A stretch of 64,000 bases of DNA from JADGGM01 sp025449955. GTDB taxonomy: Bacteria; Gemmatimonadota; Gemmatimonadetes; Gemmatimonadales; Gemmatimonadaceae. Under the pieces are notes generated by a model. That model ran no database searches. It was given only the letters and a program-made list of their open reading frames with translations, and was not told where the DNA came from. Shown here piece after piece: positions 6,887-15,712 of this stretch. The position numbers and the translations under genes were made by a program. Position 1 is the stretch's first letter. Each line of letters opens with the position of its first letter. The DNA lies in NCBI GenBank assembly GCA_036554285.1, contig DATBNO010000029.1:1-64000 (forward strand), read 5' to 3'.

Positions 6887-8179
6887 GTGCCAGTCCGCGC
6901 CCCGTCCCGATTCGCTTCCGCCGCCGTCCTCTGCGCCCTCGCGGCGGCCTGCCGAGCGCCCGCCGCCGCCCTCGGCACACCCGCAACGTCGGACCAACTC
7001 CTTGAATCCCTCGCCGCCCGATTCGGACCGCACGACCGCGACGCCCGGCTCGACGCGCTCCGCCCGCGCTTCGCCAAGTCCGCGCTCGTGCCCTCGAAAC
7101 TCTTCCACGACAACACGGCCTGGACGGCCTCGAGCGGCGAGACGCGCACGCTGGTCCTCGCCGGCCACGGCACGCCGAACCACTACGCACTCATCGTCGC
7201 CGGCGACGCCCCACCACCCGCCCAACCCGCCGACTATCGCCGAGTGATGCGCCTAACGCACGCGGGCGACGATGACTACGCGTGGACGGTCCGCGACGAG
7301 CTCGCCGTGGGCGCCGTCACCGGCGACCAGCTCGGCGCCGCGCTCGGCATGTTGTTCTCGGCCGCCGAGCACGCGGCCGGCAACCCCGCGGCGGCGCGCG
7401 TCGCGCTCGCCCACGATCTCCCCCGCACCTCGGCAGCGTTAGGCCGCGCGGTGTCGCTCGACACGATTCGCCTCACGCCGAACAAGGACGGCGGCGCCGA
7501 CGTCCACTTGGCCGGCACCATCCACGCCGACCGTCTAACGACGACGTTCCCGCGCCTCGCCCACTACCTGTCGCACTATGTGTCGCCCACCGGCGGCGAG
7601 ATCCTGGTGTTCGACGACGCCAATCGCGCCTGGTGGGACGCGGCCAAACGCGGCGACACGTGGTCCCTGGACCTCCGCGTGGCTAACGGAAACCTGGCGC
7701 CGCTCCGCGGGCCGCCCGACCGCATGCCCGATCGCCTCCACGTCCGCATCGACGCGGCCACGCACACGTTCATTTTTCGGGTGGGCCTGGCCAGCCTCAT
7801 CGGCGACGTCTCGCTCACCCGCGCGCCTAACGATCACGCCTTCACGGCGACCTTCCGCAAAGAACCCGACTGGCAGCTCCCGCCGTTCGTCGAACAGATG
7901 CTCCACTCGCCCCTCGAGCGCCCCTTCCAGGGCGCCGGCGCGAGCCTCACGTTCGACCTCCGCGATGGCCAGGCCCACGAAGCCCCGTCGGTGGCGTTCC
8001 GCGAATACGACCTCACAGTCCGCGAAAGCCGCATCATGCGCTGGCTTGGAAGCTTGAGCGACGCCGCCGTCGAAGACTTTCGCACCGGCGCCGAAGTCGA
8101 GTTCGACCAATTCTCAGGCGAAAGCCTCTCCGCCCTCCGCGCCGACATCCAGCAACTGAACGGTCCGACCGGACAATAA
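6887..8179 (+). CDS. Large predicted exported protein, unknown function
   Basis: 430 residues beginning with an N-terminal export signal (FASAAVLCALAAACRAP) that may be a lipobox. The rest reads as a folded mixed alpha/beta protein with strongly biased high-GC codon use, and I do not recognise its family. It contains motif copies at 7251, 7438 and 7825, marking it as long resident. A longer open frame on the opposite strand is a shadow of the same GC-rich codons. The stop codon lies 3 bases before a strong hairpin. No neighbour gives a functional hint. Confidence 0.72.
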   Translation: MPVRAPSRFASAAVLCALAAACRAPAAALGTPATSDQLLESLAARFGPHDRDARLDALRPRFAKSALVPSKLFHDNTAWTASSGETRTLVLAGHGTPNHYALIVAGDAPPPAQPADYRRVMRLTHAGDDDYAWTVRDELAVGAVTGDQLGAALGMLFSAAEHAAGNPAAARVALAHDLPRTSAALGRAVSLDTIRLTPNKDGGADVHLAGTIHADRLTTTFPRLAHYLSHYVSPTGGEILVFDDANRAWWDAAKRGDTWSLDLRVANGNLAPLRGPPDRMPDRLHVRIDAATHTFIFRVGLASLIGDVSLTRAPNDHAFTATFRKEPDWQLPPFVEQMLHSPLERPFQGAGASLTFDLRDGQAHEAPSVAFREYDLTVRESRIMRWLGSLSDAAVEDFRTGAEVEFDQFSGESLSALRADIQQLNGPTGQ

Positions 8180-8182
8180 AAA

Positions 8183-8208
8183 GAGCGCCGCGGACCACCG
8201 CGGCGCTC
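8183..8208 (-). terminator. Terminator hairpin, U-tract on the minus strand
   Basis: A perfect 11-bp stem, GAGCGCCGCGG (8183-8193) with CCGCGGCGCTC (8198-8208) and loop ACCA. The T-run follows it on the minus strand, so it best terminates transcription coming from tRNA-Ala. On the plus strand it may still protect the 3' end of the preceding gene, whose stop is 3 bases away. Confidence 0.75.
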
Positions 8209-8263
8209 AGCCAATAATTCTTCGTCCGACCTTCAGATCCGCGAGGGGATCGCCACGCACACC

Positions 8264-8365
8264 GTCATTGGAACTCTCCGTCCTACCGAACGGTGGCGGG
8301 CTACTTTTGACCCCTTCGCAGAGCGGGTGACACCCTCGTCATTGGAACTCTATGTCCTACCGATC
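8264..8365. repeat. Pair of short direct repeats between terminator and tRNA-Ala
   Basis: The block GTCATTGGAACTCT, followed by GTCCTACCGA two bases later, occurs at 8264-8290 and again at 8338-8364, with a few mismatches, 74 bases apart. The whole interval 8209-8421 has no gene. The repeats may be remnants of an insertion at tRNA-Ala or part of its processed transcript. Confidence 0.5.
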
Positions 8366-8421
8366 GAAGGCGCACGCCGCAGAACTTTCGGCTTCCGGCA
8401 ATCGAAGCAGCCGGCATGCCA

Positions 8422-8494
8422 TGGAGCTGAGGGGAATCGAACCCCTGACCTCTGCAGTGCGATTGCAGCGCTCTCCCAGCTGAGCTACAGCCCC
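8422..8494 (-). tRNA. tRNA-Ala (anticodon CGC)
   Basis: 73 bases on the minus strand. Acceptor GGGGCTG pairs with CAGCTCC, including the G3-U70 pair diagnostic for alanine. The D arm has AGCTCAGCTGGGAGAGC, the anticodon stem CTGCA/TGCAG encloses ATCGCAC with anticodon CGC, and the T arm is GGTTCGATTCC. CCA is not encoded. It reads GCG, a very common codon in this genome. Bases 8495-8734 after it contain no gene. Confidence 0.96.
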
Positions 8495-8734
8495 GTCAAC
8501 CACTTGCAGCGATCGGGTCGTTGAACTTCCCGTCTCGCCCCGCTCGTCAAAAACCCCGCACGTGGCGGGGCCGCAACAAGCTGTGGAATCCTACTCGCTT
8601 CGCTAGGGCCGGTCAAGCTGGCTTACGCCGCGTTTCCCCTATGACGCACCGTCCTCGGCATCAGTCACGTCATTTCCCTTTCACTTTTCCCTCGTCCCTC
8701 TTCCCTGTCTCTCTTATTCATGTAGCATGCCAAG

Positions 8735-9694
8735 ATGTTCCCGGACCTCAAACCAACCGAGATCTTCGCGGCCGCGCACCGTATCCGCGATGTCGTCCGC
8801 CGAACGCCGCTCCGGCTCTCGCTCGGCTTGAGCGAACGCGCCAAACGCGACGTCTACCTCAAACTCGAGTGCACGCAAACCACGGGCTCCTTCAAGCTCC
8901 GTGGTGCATTCAATACGGTCGCGACACTCCCGCCTGATGTCCGCGCACGGGGCATCGTCGCGTCGTCGGCCGGCAACCACGGACTGGGCGTGGCGTGGAG
9001 CGCAAACCATTTCCACGCGCCGGCCACCATTTTCGTCCCGCGCACCGCGCCACGCGTCAAACGCGACGGCATCGCGGCACTCGGCGCCACGGTCAATGCC
9101 GATGAGCCGCACTACGATGCGGCCATGGCCAGAGCCATCGCATTCGCGCGCGAGCACAACGCGACGTTCATCCATCCCTGCACCGGCGACGCGCTCATCG
9201 CCGGCCAAGGAACTGTGGCAGTCGAGATTCTCGAGGAACTCCCCGATCTCGCAACCCTCGTTACTCCGGTAGGCGGCGGCGGACTGCTCGGCGGCTCGGG
9301 ACTGCTGCTGCGGCACGTGTCGCCCAACGTGCGCATCGTCGGCGCACAGAGCGTGAACACCGCCGCCATGGCGCGGTCGCTCGCCGCGCAGTCGCTCGTG
9401 TCGATTCCGTCCGAGCCCACACTGGCCGATGGTCTCGCCGGCGATGTGGACGATCTCGCACTCGACATCGGCCGCCACACGCTCGACGACATCGTGACCG
9501 TCGCCGAATCGACTATCGCGACCGCGATCGCGCTCCTGGCGCGCGATGAATCGCTAACGGTGGAAGGCGCCGGCGCCGTGGGCGTCGCGGCCATTCTCGA
9601 AGGACATGCGCACGAATGGCCGGGACCAGTGGCCATCATCGTGAGCGGCGGCAACATCGACCGCGACCGGTTCGACGCGATCGTGGCCGGTTGA
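8735..9694 (+). CDS. Threonine/serine dehydratase-like PLP enzyme
   Basis: 319 residues, the length of the catabolic type without a C-terminal ACT domain. The PLP lysine lies in GSFKLRGAFN near residue 53; the phosphate-binding loop GGGGLLGG and the closing SGGNID are present. It should deaminate threonine to 2-oxobutyrate, or serine to pyruvate, in the cytoplasm. Related fold-type II enzymes such as serine racemase share these motifs, so the exact substrate is uncertain. The RNase Z gene follows 45 bases downstream on the same strand and may be cotranscribed. Confidence 0.88.
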   Translation: MFPDLKPTEIFAAAHRIRDVVRRTPLRLSLGLSERAKRDVYLKLECTQTTGSFKLRGAFNTVATLPPDVRARGIVASSAGNHGLGVAWSANHFHAPATIFVPRTAPRVKRDGIAALGATVNADEPHYDAAMARAIAFAREHNATFIHPCTGDALIAGQGTVAVEILEELPDLATLVTPVGGGGLLGGSGLLLRHVSPNVRIVGAQSVNTAAMARSLAAQSLVSIPSEPTLADGLAGDVDDLALDIGRHTLDDIVTVAESTIATAIALLARDESLTVEGAGAVGVAAILEGHAHEWPGPVAIIVSGGNIDRDRFDAIVAG

Positions 9695-9739
9695 CCCCGG
9701 TCGAGGCCGCCGCTCCTACTATATTCCGCGACGATCGCC

Positions 9740-10669
9740 ATGTCGCTCTCGGTCCGCTTCCTCGGCACATCGGCCGCACGTCCCACGGTGGAACGCGGCG
9801 TCTCCTCGCTCGCGATCATTCGCGAGGGAGAAACGCTGCTGTTCGATTGCGGCGAAGGGACCCAGCGCCAGATGATGCGCTACGGCATCTCGTTCGCGCT
9901 GTCGGACATCTTTTTCACGCACTTCCACGGCGACCATCTCATCGGGATCGTCGGGCTCTTTCGCACGCTGGCGCTGCAAGGTCGCGAGGAACCGTTTCGG
10001 CTCTGGGGTCCTCGCGGCGGGGCGCGCGTGCTGCGCGCGGCATCGCACTTCGGCGTGGACCGCATCGGGTTTCCGGTCGAGATCACGGAGCTCGAGCCCG
10101 GGAACAGCGTGTCGCGCGAGGGCTACGCGATCACGGCGATCGCCGCCGACCATCGCGGCGCCGCGGCGTTGAGCTACGTGCTGGCGGAAGAGGAGCGCCG
10201 CGGCCGGTTCAACCCCGACCTCGCCCGCTCGTTAGGCATCCCGGAAGGCCCGCTGTGGGGCCGCATCCACCACGGCCAACCGGTGACGCTGGAGGACGGC
10301 CGAGTGATCGTGCCGGAGATGCTGGTTGGTCCAACGCGCTCCGGCCGGGTCCTCGCCCTCTCCGGCGACACTCGGCCTAACGGACAGTTAGGAGACGCGG
10401 CCCGTGGTGCGGATCTGCTGGTCCACGAGGCCACGTTCGGCGACGAGGAAGCGCAGCGGGCGATGGACACCGGACACTCCACCGCGCGCGAGGCCGCGGA
10501 CCTCGCCGCGCGCGCCGGCGTCAAGCGCCTGGCGCTCACGCATTTTTCCGCCCGCTATTCGCGCGATACCGCGGACTTGGTGCAGGAAGCCCGCGAACGG
10601 TTCCCCGACGCAGTCGCGGCGCGTGACGGGATGGAAATCGAGATCCCGTACGCGCCGGATGCGACGTGA
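9740..10669 (+). CDS. rnz: Ribonuclease Z (tRNA 3' processing endonuclease)
   Basis: 309 residues, normal for bacterial RNase Z. The metallo-beta-lactamase zinc motif HFHGDH lies near residue 62, preceded by FLGTSAARPT and DCGEGTQRQ. Later ligands are seen in ALSGDTRPN, HEATF and LTHFSARY. It cuts the 3' trailer of tRNA precursors, which matters here because neither tRNA gene in this window encodes CCA. Motif copies at 10231 (TTA-GGC, Leu-Gly) and 10375 (CCT-AAC, Pro-Asn) fall in frame. Confident call. Confidence 0.94.
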   Translation: MSLSVRFLGTSAARPTVERGVSSLAIIREGETLLFDCGEGTQRQMMRYGISFALSDIFFTHFHGDHLIGIVGLFRTLALQGREEPFRLWGPRGGARVLRAASHFGVDRIGFPVEITELEPGNSVSREGYAITAIAADHRGAAALSYVLAEEERRGRFNPDLARSLGIPEGPLWGRIHHGQPVTLEDGRVIVPEMLVGPTRSGRVLALSGDTRPNGQLGDAARGADLLVHEATFGDEEAQRAMDTGHSTAREAADLAARAGVKRLALTHFSARYSRDTADLVQEARERFPDAVAARDGMEIEIPYAPDAT

Positions 10670-10703
10670 GGCGTGGGCGTCTGAGGGCGCCGCGCCCGAG
10701 TGA

Positions 10704-11069
10704 CTAGGTGCCCGACCCGGCGGCCGCTCCCGCGCTCACCGAATCCACGGAGTCCACCGTCACGACGGGACCGAGCTTGCAGAAACTGCCGCCGCCGGTG
10801 AGCGGCTTGATGATCAGCTTGGCGGTCGCGTTGTCCACCAGCAGATCGTTAGGCACCTGCGCCGGCTGGAGCTCGTAGTCCTTCCCCTTCGTCGACGAGA
10901 ACTTCCAGCAGGTGGAGCTGTCAGCCCCAGTCACCATGTGCACCGTGCCGCGCACGATGAGCTCGTCCGGCTTCGGCCCCTTCTCCTCTCCGCTATTGCA
11001 AGCGGCCAGGGCAACCAGAACGAGAGTGACTGCACAACTGGCCCGCACCCGTCGAGCAACGTCAGTCAT
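10704..11069 (-). CDS. Small lipoprotein, unknown function
   Basis: 121 residues from the methionine at 11069, chosen for its lipoprotein signal (CAVTLVLVALAACNSGEEKG). The mature region holds two cysteines (STCWKF and SFCKLG) that could form a disulfide and ends in a Ser/Ala/Gly-rich tail. No family recognised. It converges on the RNase Z gene, 34 bases apart. A motif copy at 10848 lies inside it. Confidence 0.65.
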   Translation of the reverse strand: MTDVARRVRASCAVTLVLVALAACNSGEEKGPKPDELIVRGTVHMVTGADSSTCWKFSSTKGKDYELQPAQVPNDLLVDNATAKLIIKPLTGGGSFCKLGPVVTVDSVDSVSAGAAAGSGT

Positions 11070-11240
11070 TGGACGACCCTCGTTGAAGTGGAAACGCCAA
11101 CCTCGAACGGACTGCGCCGTCGCACCCCGTGCATCCTGCCCCACATTGGAGGCCGGTTGCGCGTAGCGCAACCCGCTGTGCCGCTGAAACTGGACCGTAC
11201 GACCTGCCTCTGCCCTCGCAATCGGCCGGCCGGACAGTTG

Positions 11241-11555
11241 TCACACCGCGAACTGCGTCACGGGGACGCCGAGGGGGTCCGAGGCGGCTGCGATCAACAT
11301 GGACTTGCGGAAGAGCAGCGCCAGGGAGTCGTCGGTGAATGAGCGCAAAATGTCCGATGCGTCCAGATGCGAGGTCACGCTCCGCGCTTCGGCGCTGTCC
11401 GAGTTGAACCACGCGTAGCGATCCTGCCGCGAGTTGGGCGCTCCCCTCAACCTGAAGACCACCATCGCGTTGCTCGATCCCGCGAGCTTCACTTCGACCC
11501 GCCAGGTGCGAGCTTCGAGGTCGGTGAACGTGCGTTCGAACTTTGCCTTGGCCAT
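11241..11555 (-). CDS. Conserved small cytoplasmic protein, unknown function
   Basis: 104 residues with no signal peptide or membrane segment. It starts 6 bases after the DUF2203 gene and is probably cotranscribed with it. The sequence alternates charged and hydrophobic residues (TWRVEVKLAGSSNAMVVFRL) like a small beta-sheet domain. I cannot name a family. The close coupling to DUF2203 is the only hint at its role. Confidence 0.6.
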   Translation of the reverse strand: MAKAKFERTFTDLEARTWRVEVKLAGSSNAMVVFRLRGAPNSRQDRYAWFNSDSAEARSVTSHLDASDILRSFTDDSLALLFRKSMLIAAASDPLGVPVTQFAV

Positions 11556-11561
11556 GTCGTC

Positions 11562-11972
11562 TCAGGCGATCGGTTGTGCGACCAGCGGCTGCCGTCCGGC
11601 AAACCCGCCGTCGATCTCGTGCCAGTGCTCCACTGCGGCCTCGCCCAACCGCCAGCACAAATATACCGGCCGGCCTTCCAGGTCAGCGGGAAAATCGACG
11701 AGACCGGCATCGAGCGGCGTCTTGTATTCCGCGCCCAATGCTTGAATCTCGCGAATGCAGGCTTCGATTTCGCCGGCCAGCGCTTGCGTATCGCGCTCGA
11801 GCTCGGCGAGTCGCGGATCGGGATCGTCGGCGCGCGATGCCGCGGCGGCCAGCTCCAACTCCGCGACGCGCTCGCGCCACTTCGCGTACAGGCGCACGAT
11901 ATCGCGCACAATGCGGCTGACCAACGGAAGCGTTTTCGTGGCCTGCTCGGCGGTGAACGGCGGCGGCATCAT
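11562..11972 (-). CDS. DUF2203 family protein
   Basis: 136 residues from the methionine at 11972; the frame opens further upstream but the conserved part starts at FTAEQATKTLPLVSRIV. A helical, probably coiled-coil middle (residues about 25-85) precedes the signature GLVDFPADLEGRPVYLCWR and VEHWHEIDGGFAGRQP near the C-terminus. DUF2203 proteins are small, widespread in high-GC and soil bacteria, and functionally uncharacterised. It is the first gene of a two-gene unit with the 104-residue protein. Confidence 0.85.
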   Translation of the reverse strand: MMPPPFTAEQATKTLPLVSRIVRDIVRLYAKWRERVAELELAAAASRADDPDPRLAELERDTQALAGEIEACIREIQALGAEYKTPLDAGLVDFPADLEGRPVYLCWRLGEAAVEHWHEIDGGFAGRQPLVAQPIA

Positions 11973-12024
11973 GTGACGGATGTTGCGTGTTCGTCCGGAC
12001 CTTCGCAAGCCGCCCGGTGCTCGT

Positions 12025-12489
12025 TCACATGCCGCGCATGTCGATGCAGGCCACGATGCGCATTACCCGGCGTGCGTGCTCGGGGAAAAACGCGTGCAAC
12101 TGCGTCGACGACATGTTAGGCATCCGCGCCAGATCGTTGCGCACCGAGTCGATTACCGTCAACCAATCGGGATCGATCTTGACGTGCATCGCGCGCATCT
12201 TCGCATCGTTGCGCGAGAGGAACTCGCTCACCAATGTCTCGTGCGCCGGCAGCATGTGTCGTTGGGCATCGCCGTTTGCCGCCGACATGCTGTCCAGGTC
12301 CGACGTGACCGAGTCGATGCTGTGCTTGATGGCGACCATCTGCATGCTGTCGGCGGCGTCCTTGAAGCGCGATACGGGTTTGCGCGCCATCGTGGCCGCG
12401 CTCACCGGACTGGCTTGTCCGCGCTCGCACCCCGCCGCTGCGGAAATCATTGCGACACATGCCGCGAGTACGACCACTCGATTCGCCAT
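12025..12489 (-). CDS. Predicted lipoprotein, helical
   Basis: 154 residues with signal and lipobox (VVLAACVAMISAAAGC). The mature part is Met- and His-rich, mostly helical by appearance (ADSMQMVAIKHSIDSVTSDL), and ends with HARRVMRIV. The pattern of Met and His could suit metal binding, but no family is recognised. It starts 59 bases after the thioesterase fusion gene on the same strand and may share its transcript. A motif copy lies at 12115. Confidence 0.65.
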   Translation of the reverse strand: MANRVVVLAACVAMISAAAGCERGQASPVSAATMARKPVSRFKDAADSMQMVAIKHSIDSVTSDLDSMSAANGDAQRHMLPAHETLVSEFLSRNDAKMRAMHVKIDPDWLTVIDSVRNDLARMPNMSSTQLHAFFPEHARRVMRIVACIDMRGM

Positions 12490-12548
12490 GGCACCATCTC
12501 CTCTCCCGGTGCGCGGCGTTGCGGTCGCACGACCGGACTGTTATCGCG

Positions 12549-14327
12549 TCATCCGCTCGCCGATCCCGCGCCGCCTGCGCTGGTTCCGCGTCCGGATTCT
12601 TCCGCGTTGCGCTCCTCGAGCCGACGCCGCCGACGTTCGACAGCCGCCGCAAATCGGCGGCGCTCGACGTCCGTCTCGGGAACTACGTTGGGCACTTCAA
12701 CCGGCCTTCCGTTTCGATCGATCGCGACGAACGTGACGTAGCACGAATTCGTGTGCCGCCTTACGCCCGATATCATGTTCTCCGCCTCGACCCGCACACC
12801 CACTTCCATTGATGTGCGGCCGGCGTAGTTCACGCTGGCCTTCATGATCACCAGGTCGCCCACGTGTATGGGCTCCCGGAAGTCCACGCGATCGACGGAA
12901 ACCGTAACGCAATTCCCGCGCGCGTGGCGAATGGCGGCCACGGCCGCGGTCCGATCCATCATGGACAGAATGACTCCCCCGAATACGTGTCCAAGCACGT
13001 TGGCGTGCTGCGGCATCATGATCTCGGACGTTTCGTGTTGCGACGCGCGCACCGGACGTCCGTCGCGCGAAGCCAGGTGAGCGGTGTGAGCGGCGTCGGA
13101 GTCGGGCTGGACTTTGGTCATCGCGGTTCTGGCCTGGTCGGAGTAGAGGGCGGCTTCATCGAATGCGCGGGCGAGTGCACGCAAAGTCGTGGCGTCGGTT
13201 GCCGGCTTGTTCAGCCAATAGACACGCTGCACGGGACCGGACACCTCGCCGACGGTCCATGCGCGCCGGCTGCTGTCGACTAATTGGATGGTCGTCGAGT
13301 CCCCGCCGGCTGCGGCATGTGCGACGACTTGGAGTAGACCACTCCGCCAGCGCGCGTTGCTGGAGTCTTTGGTATCTGGAAGTCCGGCTTCGTTGGCGCT
13401 CCACCAGGCCGGACTGCCGGCTGGGATGGGCGGCAACGGCAAGGTGAGGCCGCCCCCCCGCGATCCTCTGCCCGGGGAAACGAACTCGACGGCCGGCTTT
13501 CCGTCGCGCTCGACCAGGTTGTAGCTCGCGCTATCGAACGAAAAGTCACCTATGGCGTCGGCAGCTTCGCGTGCGCGGACGTCGCGCGAGGCGAGCACCG
13601 AGTCGAGCGCTTGGGCAAAGAGTGCGTGACCTTTGGCGACGATCGTGCGCGCTAACGACTCGCCGACGAGGTCGCGCACGCTCACATCGCGCGCGCGGCG
13701 CAAGTCGAGGACGCCGCGTCGAGCGACGTGCCATTCGTCGCCCGCGTCCAACGTGAGATCGGCGCGGTACTCGTACGACACATAGGGTCCGAACTGGTCG
13801 AGCAGGTCGAGCTCACTTGTCGCCGAGACGCGCGGGTCGTCGTTCTGATCGTCGTCGGGTTGGAGCGGGCGGTCATCGGGATGCGTGCGCGCGTACCAGT
13901 GCTCGATCCCATCAATAGTTGTGTCGCGAAAGATGAGCGACGAATCTCCGCTCTCGATGTCGCGTCGCCACACTTGTTGGCCGACGATTTCGGCATCGGT
14001 GTACGAGCGATCGTCGTCGGCGACGTACACCTCGAAAAACTTCCCGCCGTAGCGAGCCAGTTGGATGGGCGATCCGCGCGCGTGCACGCCGTCGGGGCCC
14101 GAATGTACCCAGTAGGTCGAGTCGGCGGTAAAGACCAGGAACTCCGCTGCCGGCGGTCCTGACTTGGGCGCGTGACAGCCGGCCGCCAGTCCGCACACAA
14201 CGCTGAGAGCGAGAACGACCGCCACGCGTGGCGAAGCGCGGTCCCGTTGGCGGCGCGCACGGTGCGCGCTCGTGGGGGTCCGTGCGGGTCGTTGCTCGGG
14301 AGGGGGGCGAAGTCGCAAGTCGGTCAT
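12549..14327 (-). CDS. Lipoprotein fused to an acyl-CoA thioesterase domain
   Basis: 592 residues from the methionine at 14327. The N-terminus carries a lipobox-like signal (VVLALSVVCGLAAGC), then about 360 residues of secreted protein, LPLPPIPAGSP among them, with no family I know. From about residue 403 (MTKVQPDSD) comes a YciA-type hotdog thioesterase: MMPQHANVLGHVFGG with the catalytic-site Asp in MMDRTAAVA, and VDFREPIHVGDLV. Acyl-CoA is cytoplasmic, so an exported fusion is odd. The thioesterase may be made separately from the in-frame ATG at 13121, or the stop between two former genes was lost. No stop codon lies between the parts. Confidence 0.75.
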   Translation of the reverse strand: MTDLRLRPPPEQRPARTPTSAHRARRQRDRASPRVAVVLALSVVCGLAAGCHAPKSGPPAAEFLVFTADSTYWVHSGPDGVHARGSPIQLARYGGKFFEVYVADDDRSYTDAEIVGQQVWRRDIESGDSSLIFRDTTIDGIEHWYARTHPDDRPLQPDDDQNDDPRVSATSELDLLDQFGPYVSYEYRADLTLDAGDEWHVARRGVLDLRRARDVSVRDLVGESLARTIVAKGHALFAQALDSVLASRDVRAREAADAIGDFSFDSASYNLVERDGKPAVEFVSPGRGSRGGGLTLPLPPIPAGSPAWWSANEAGLPDTKDSSNARWRSGLLQVVAHAAAGGDSTTIQLVDSSRRAWTVGEVSGPVQRVYWLNKPATDATTLRALARAFDEAALYSDQARTAMTKVQPDSDAAHTAHLASRDGRPVRASQHETSEIMMPQHANVLGHVFGGVILSMMDRTAAVAAIRHARGNCVTVSVDRVDFREPIHVGDLVIMKASVNYAGRTSMEVGVRVEAENMISGVRRHTNSCYVTFVAIDRNGRPVEVPNVVPETDVERRRFAAAVERRRRRLEERNAEESGRGTSAGGAGSASG

Positions 14328-14454
14328 GCGGCGTTGCCGGAAATATAGAAATATAGTGTGTGACCGGAGCCGGCCGAGCGTCGTACATTGTGCGGGCGCT
14401 GCGGAGCGGCGCCCGCGGGTCTTCCATCGGATCGTGCTGGAGCATCGATCATCC

Positions 14455-15606
14455 ATGCGCAAAACTTTGTGGTTCGTCGCCGTGTCCGCTGCGTGCGGAA
14501 CGGCATTCGTGTGCCCAACGCTCGCCGCGCAGGCCGCGGCGAGCGCGTCCTCAGTGCGTCCCGCATCACTCGACGACACGACGATCGTGCGCGCGTTGTA
14601 CGTGAACCGGTGGGCGTCGCAGAGCCCGCGGCGCATGCGCGAGTTGATCGCGCTCGCCGATTCGACGGAGATCAACGCGCTCGTCCTCGACATGAAGGAC
14701 GAGTTCGGGCTCAACTACGAATCCACGGACCCGATGGTGGAGCGGAACGCGGGACACGGCGGCCGCATTCCGCACTTTGCCGCTTTGATGGACACGCTCA
14801 AGGCGCACGGCATCCGTCCGATCGCGCGGCTGGTGGTGTTCAAGGACTCGGTGGCGGCGCGCCTCAACCCCGACCACGTGATCCATCAGCCTAACGGACA
14901 ACCGTGGCGCGACAAGAAGGGACTCACCTGGGTCGACCCGTACGACACGACGATCTGGGAATACGACATCCGCGTCGCCGAAGAGATGGCTCGGTTAGGC
15001 TTCGCCGAGGTGCAGTTCGACTACATCCGGTTCCCGGAGCCGTACCCGAGCCTGCCGCAGCAGGTCTTTCGCGATGCGCGCGGCCTCTCGAAGCCGCAGG
15101 CCCTGGCCAAGTTCCTCGAGGCGGCGTGTCCGCGCATCCGCAAGTTAGGCGCGCTGTGCACGGCCGACATCTTCGGCCTGGTGACGACGGTCCCCGGCGC
15201 GCTCGAGGTGGGCCAGGCGTGGGAGCCGCTGTCGCCGCGGGCGGACGTACTCTTGCCGATGGTGTACCCGTCGCTCTACCCGCACGGCGCGTTCGGGCTG
15301 CCGCTGCCCAACGCCAATCCGTACCAGGTGATCTACGACGCCACGAGCCGCGCGCACCAGCGCGACCTCAAGCTCCAGATCGTCTCGACGGCGCACGTGC
15401 GCCCCTGGCTGCAAGCGTTCACGTTAGGCAAGCCGCGCTACGGCGCGCACGAGCTCGAGGAGCAGAAGCGCGCAGTGTACGACGCCGGCTACGACAGCTG
15501 GACGCTGTGGAATCCGGGATCGGTGTACGAGCCCTACCTCAGCGCGCTCGAGAAGACGACGGTGTCGAGGAAGAAAGGGTTTGGAAACAGGGAAGCGCTG
15601 CGCTGA
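14455..15606 (+). CDS. DUF4015 putative glycoside hydrolase, exported
   Basis: 383 residues from the ATG at 14455, which opens a signal peptide ending near LAAQA. The body is a TIM-barrel glycosidase-like domain: ALYVNRWASQS, NALVLDMKDEFG, then the marked VQFDYIRFPE motif and DVLLPMVYPSLYP. DUF4015 proteins are predicted hydrolases of the GH13/GH36-like fold with little experimental data. The last codons (NREALR then TGA) fall inside a palindromic repeat (15590-15712), so the native C-terminus may have been replaced. Motif copies at 14889, 14994, 15144 and 15423 are all in frame. Confidence 0.85.
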   Translation: MRKTLWFVAVSAACGTAFVCPTLAAQAAASASSVRPASLDDTTIVRALYVNRWASQSPRRMRELIALADSTEINALVLDMKDEFGLNYESTDPMVERNAGHGGRIPHFAALMDTLKAHGIRPIARLVVFKDSVAARLNPDHVIHQPNGQPWRDKKGLTWVDPYDTTIWEYDIRVAEEMARLGFAEVQFDYIRFPEPYPSLPQQVFRDARGLSKPQALAKFLEAACPRIRKLGALCTADIFGLVTTVPGALEVGQAWEPLSPRADVLLPMVYPSLYPHGAFGLPLPNANPYQVIYDATSRAHQRDLKLQIVSTAHVRPWLQAFTLGKPRYGAHELEEQKRAVYDAGYDSWTLWNPGSVYEPYLSALEKTTVSRKKGFGNREALR

Positions 15607-15712
15607 GGGAAGCGGCGGCTAACGCCGCCTGGGGGAAGAGGGAAGAGGGCGCCCCCTTCCCTCTTCCCGCAGGCACCCGTCAGGCGCCGCTTCCCTCAGC
15701 GTAGCGCTTCCC
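15590..15712. repeat. Long palindromic GC-rich repeat between convergent genes
   Basis: Outer arms of 28 bases, 15590-15617 and 15685-15712, are inverse complements with a single mismatch (CAGCGCAGC against CAGCGTAGC). Nested inside are GCGGCGGCTAACGCCGCC and a GGGAAGAGGGAAG/CTTCCCTCTTCCC pair. The element spans the ends of both convergent genes, including the stop codon of the left one and the first base of the right one's stop. It may serve as a two-way terminator. Close relatives occur inside dnaE2 near 50576 and 50786. Confidence 0.85.
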
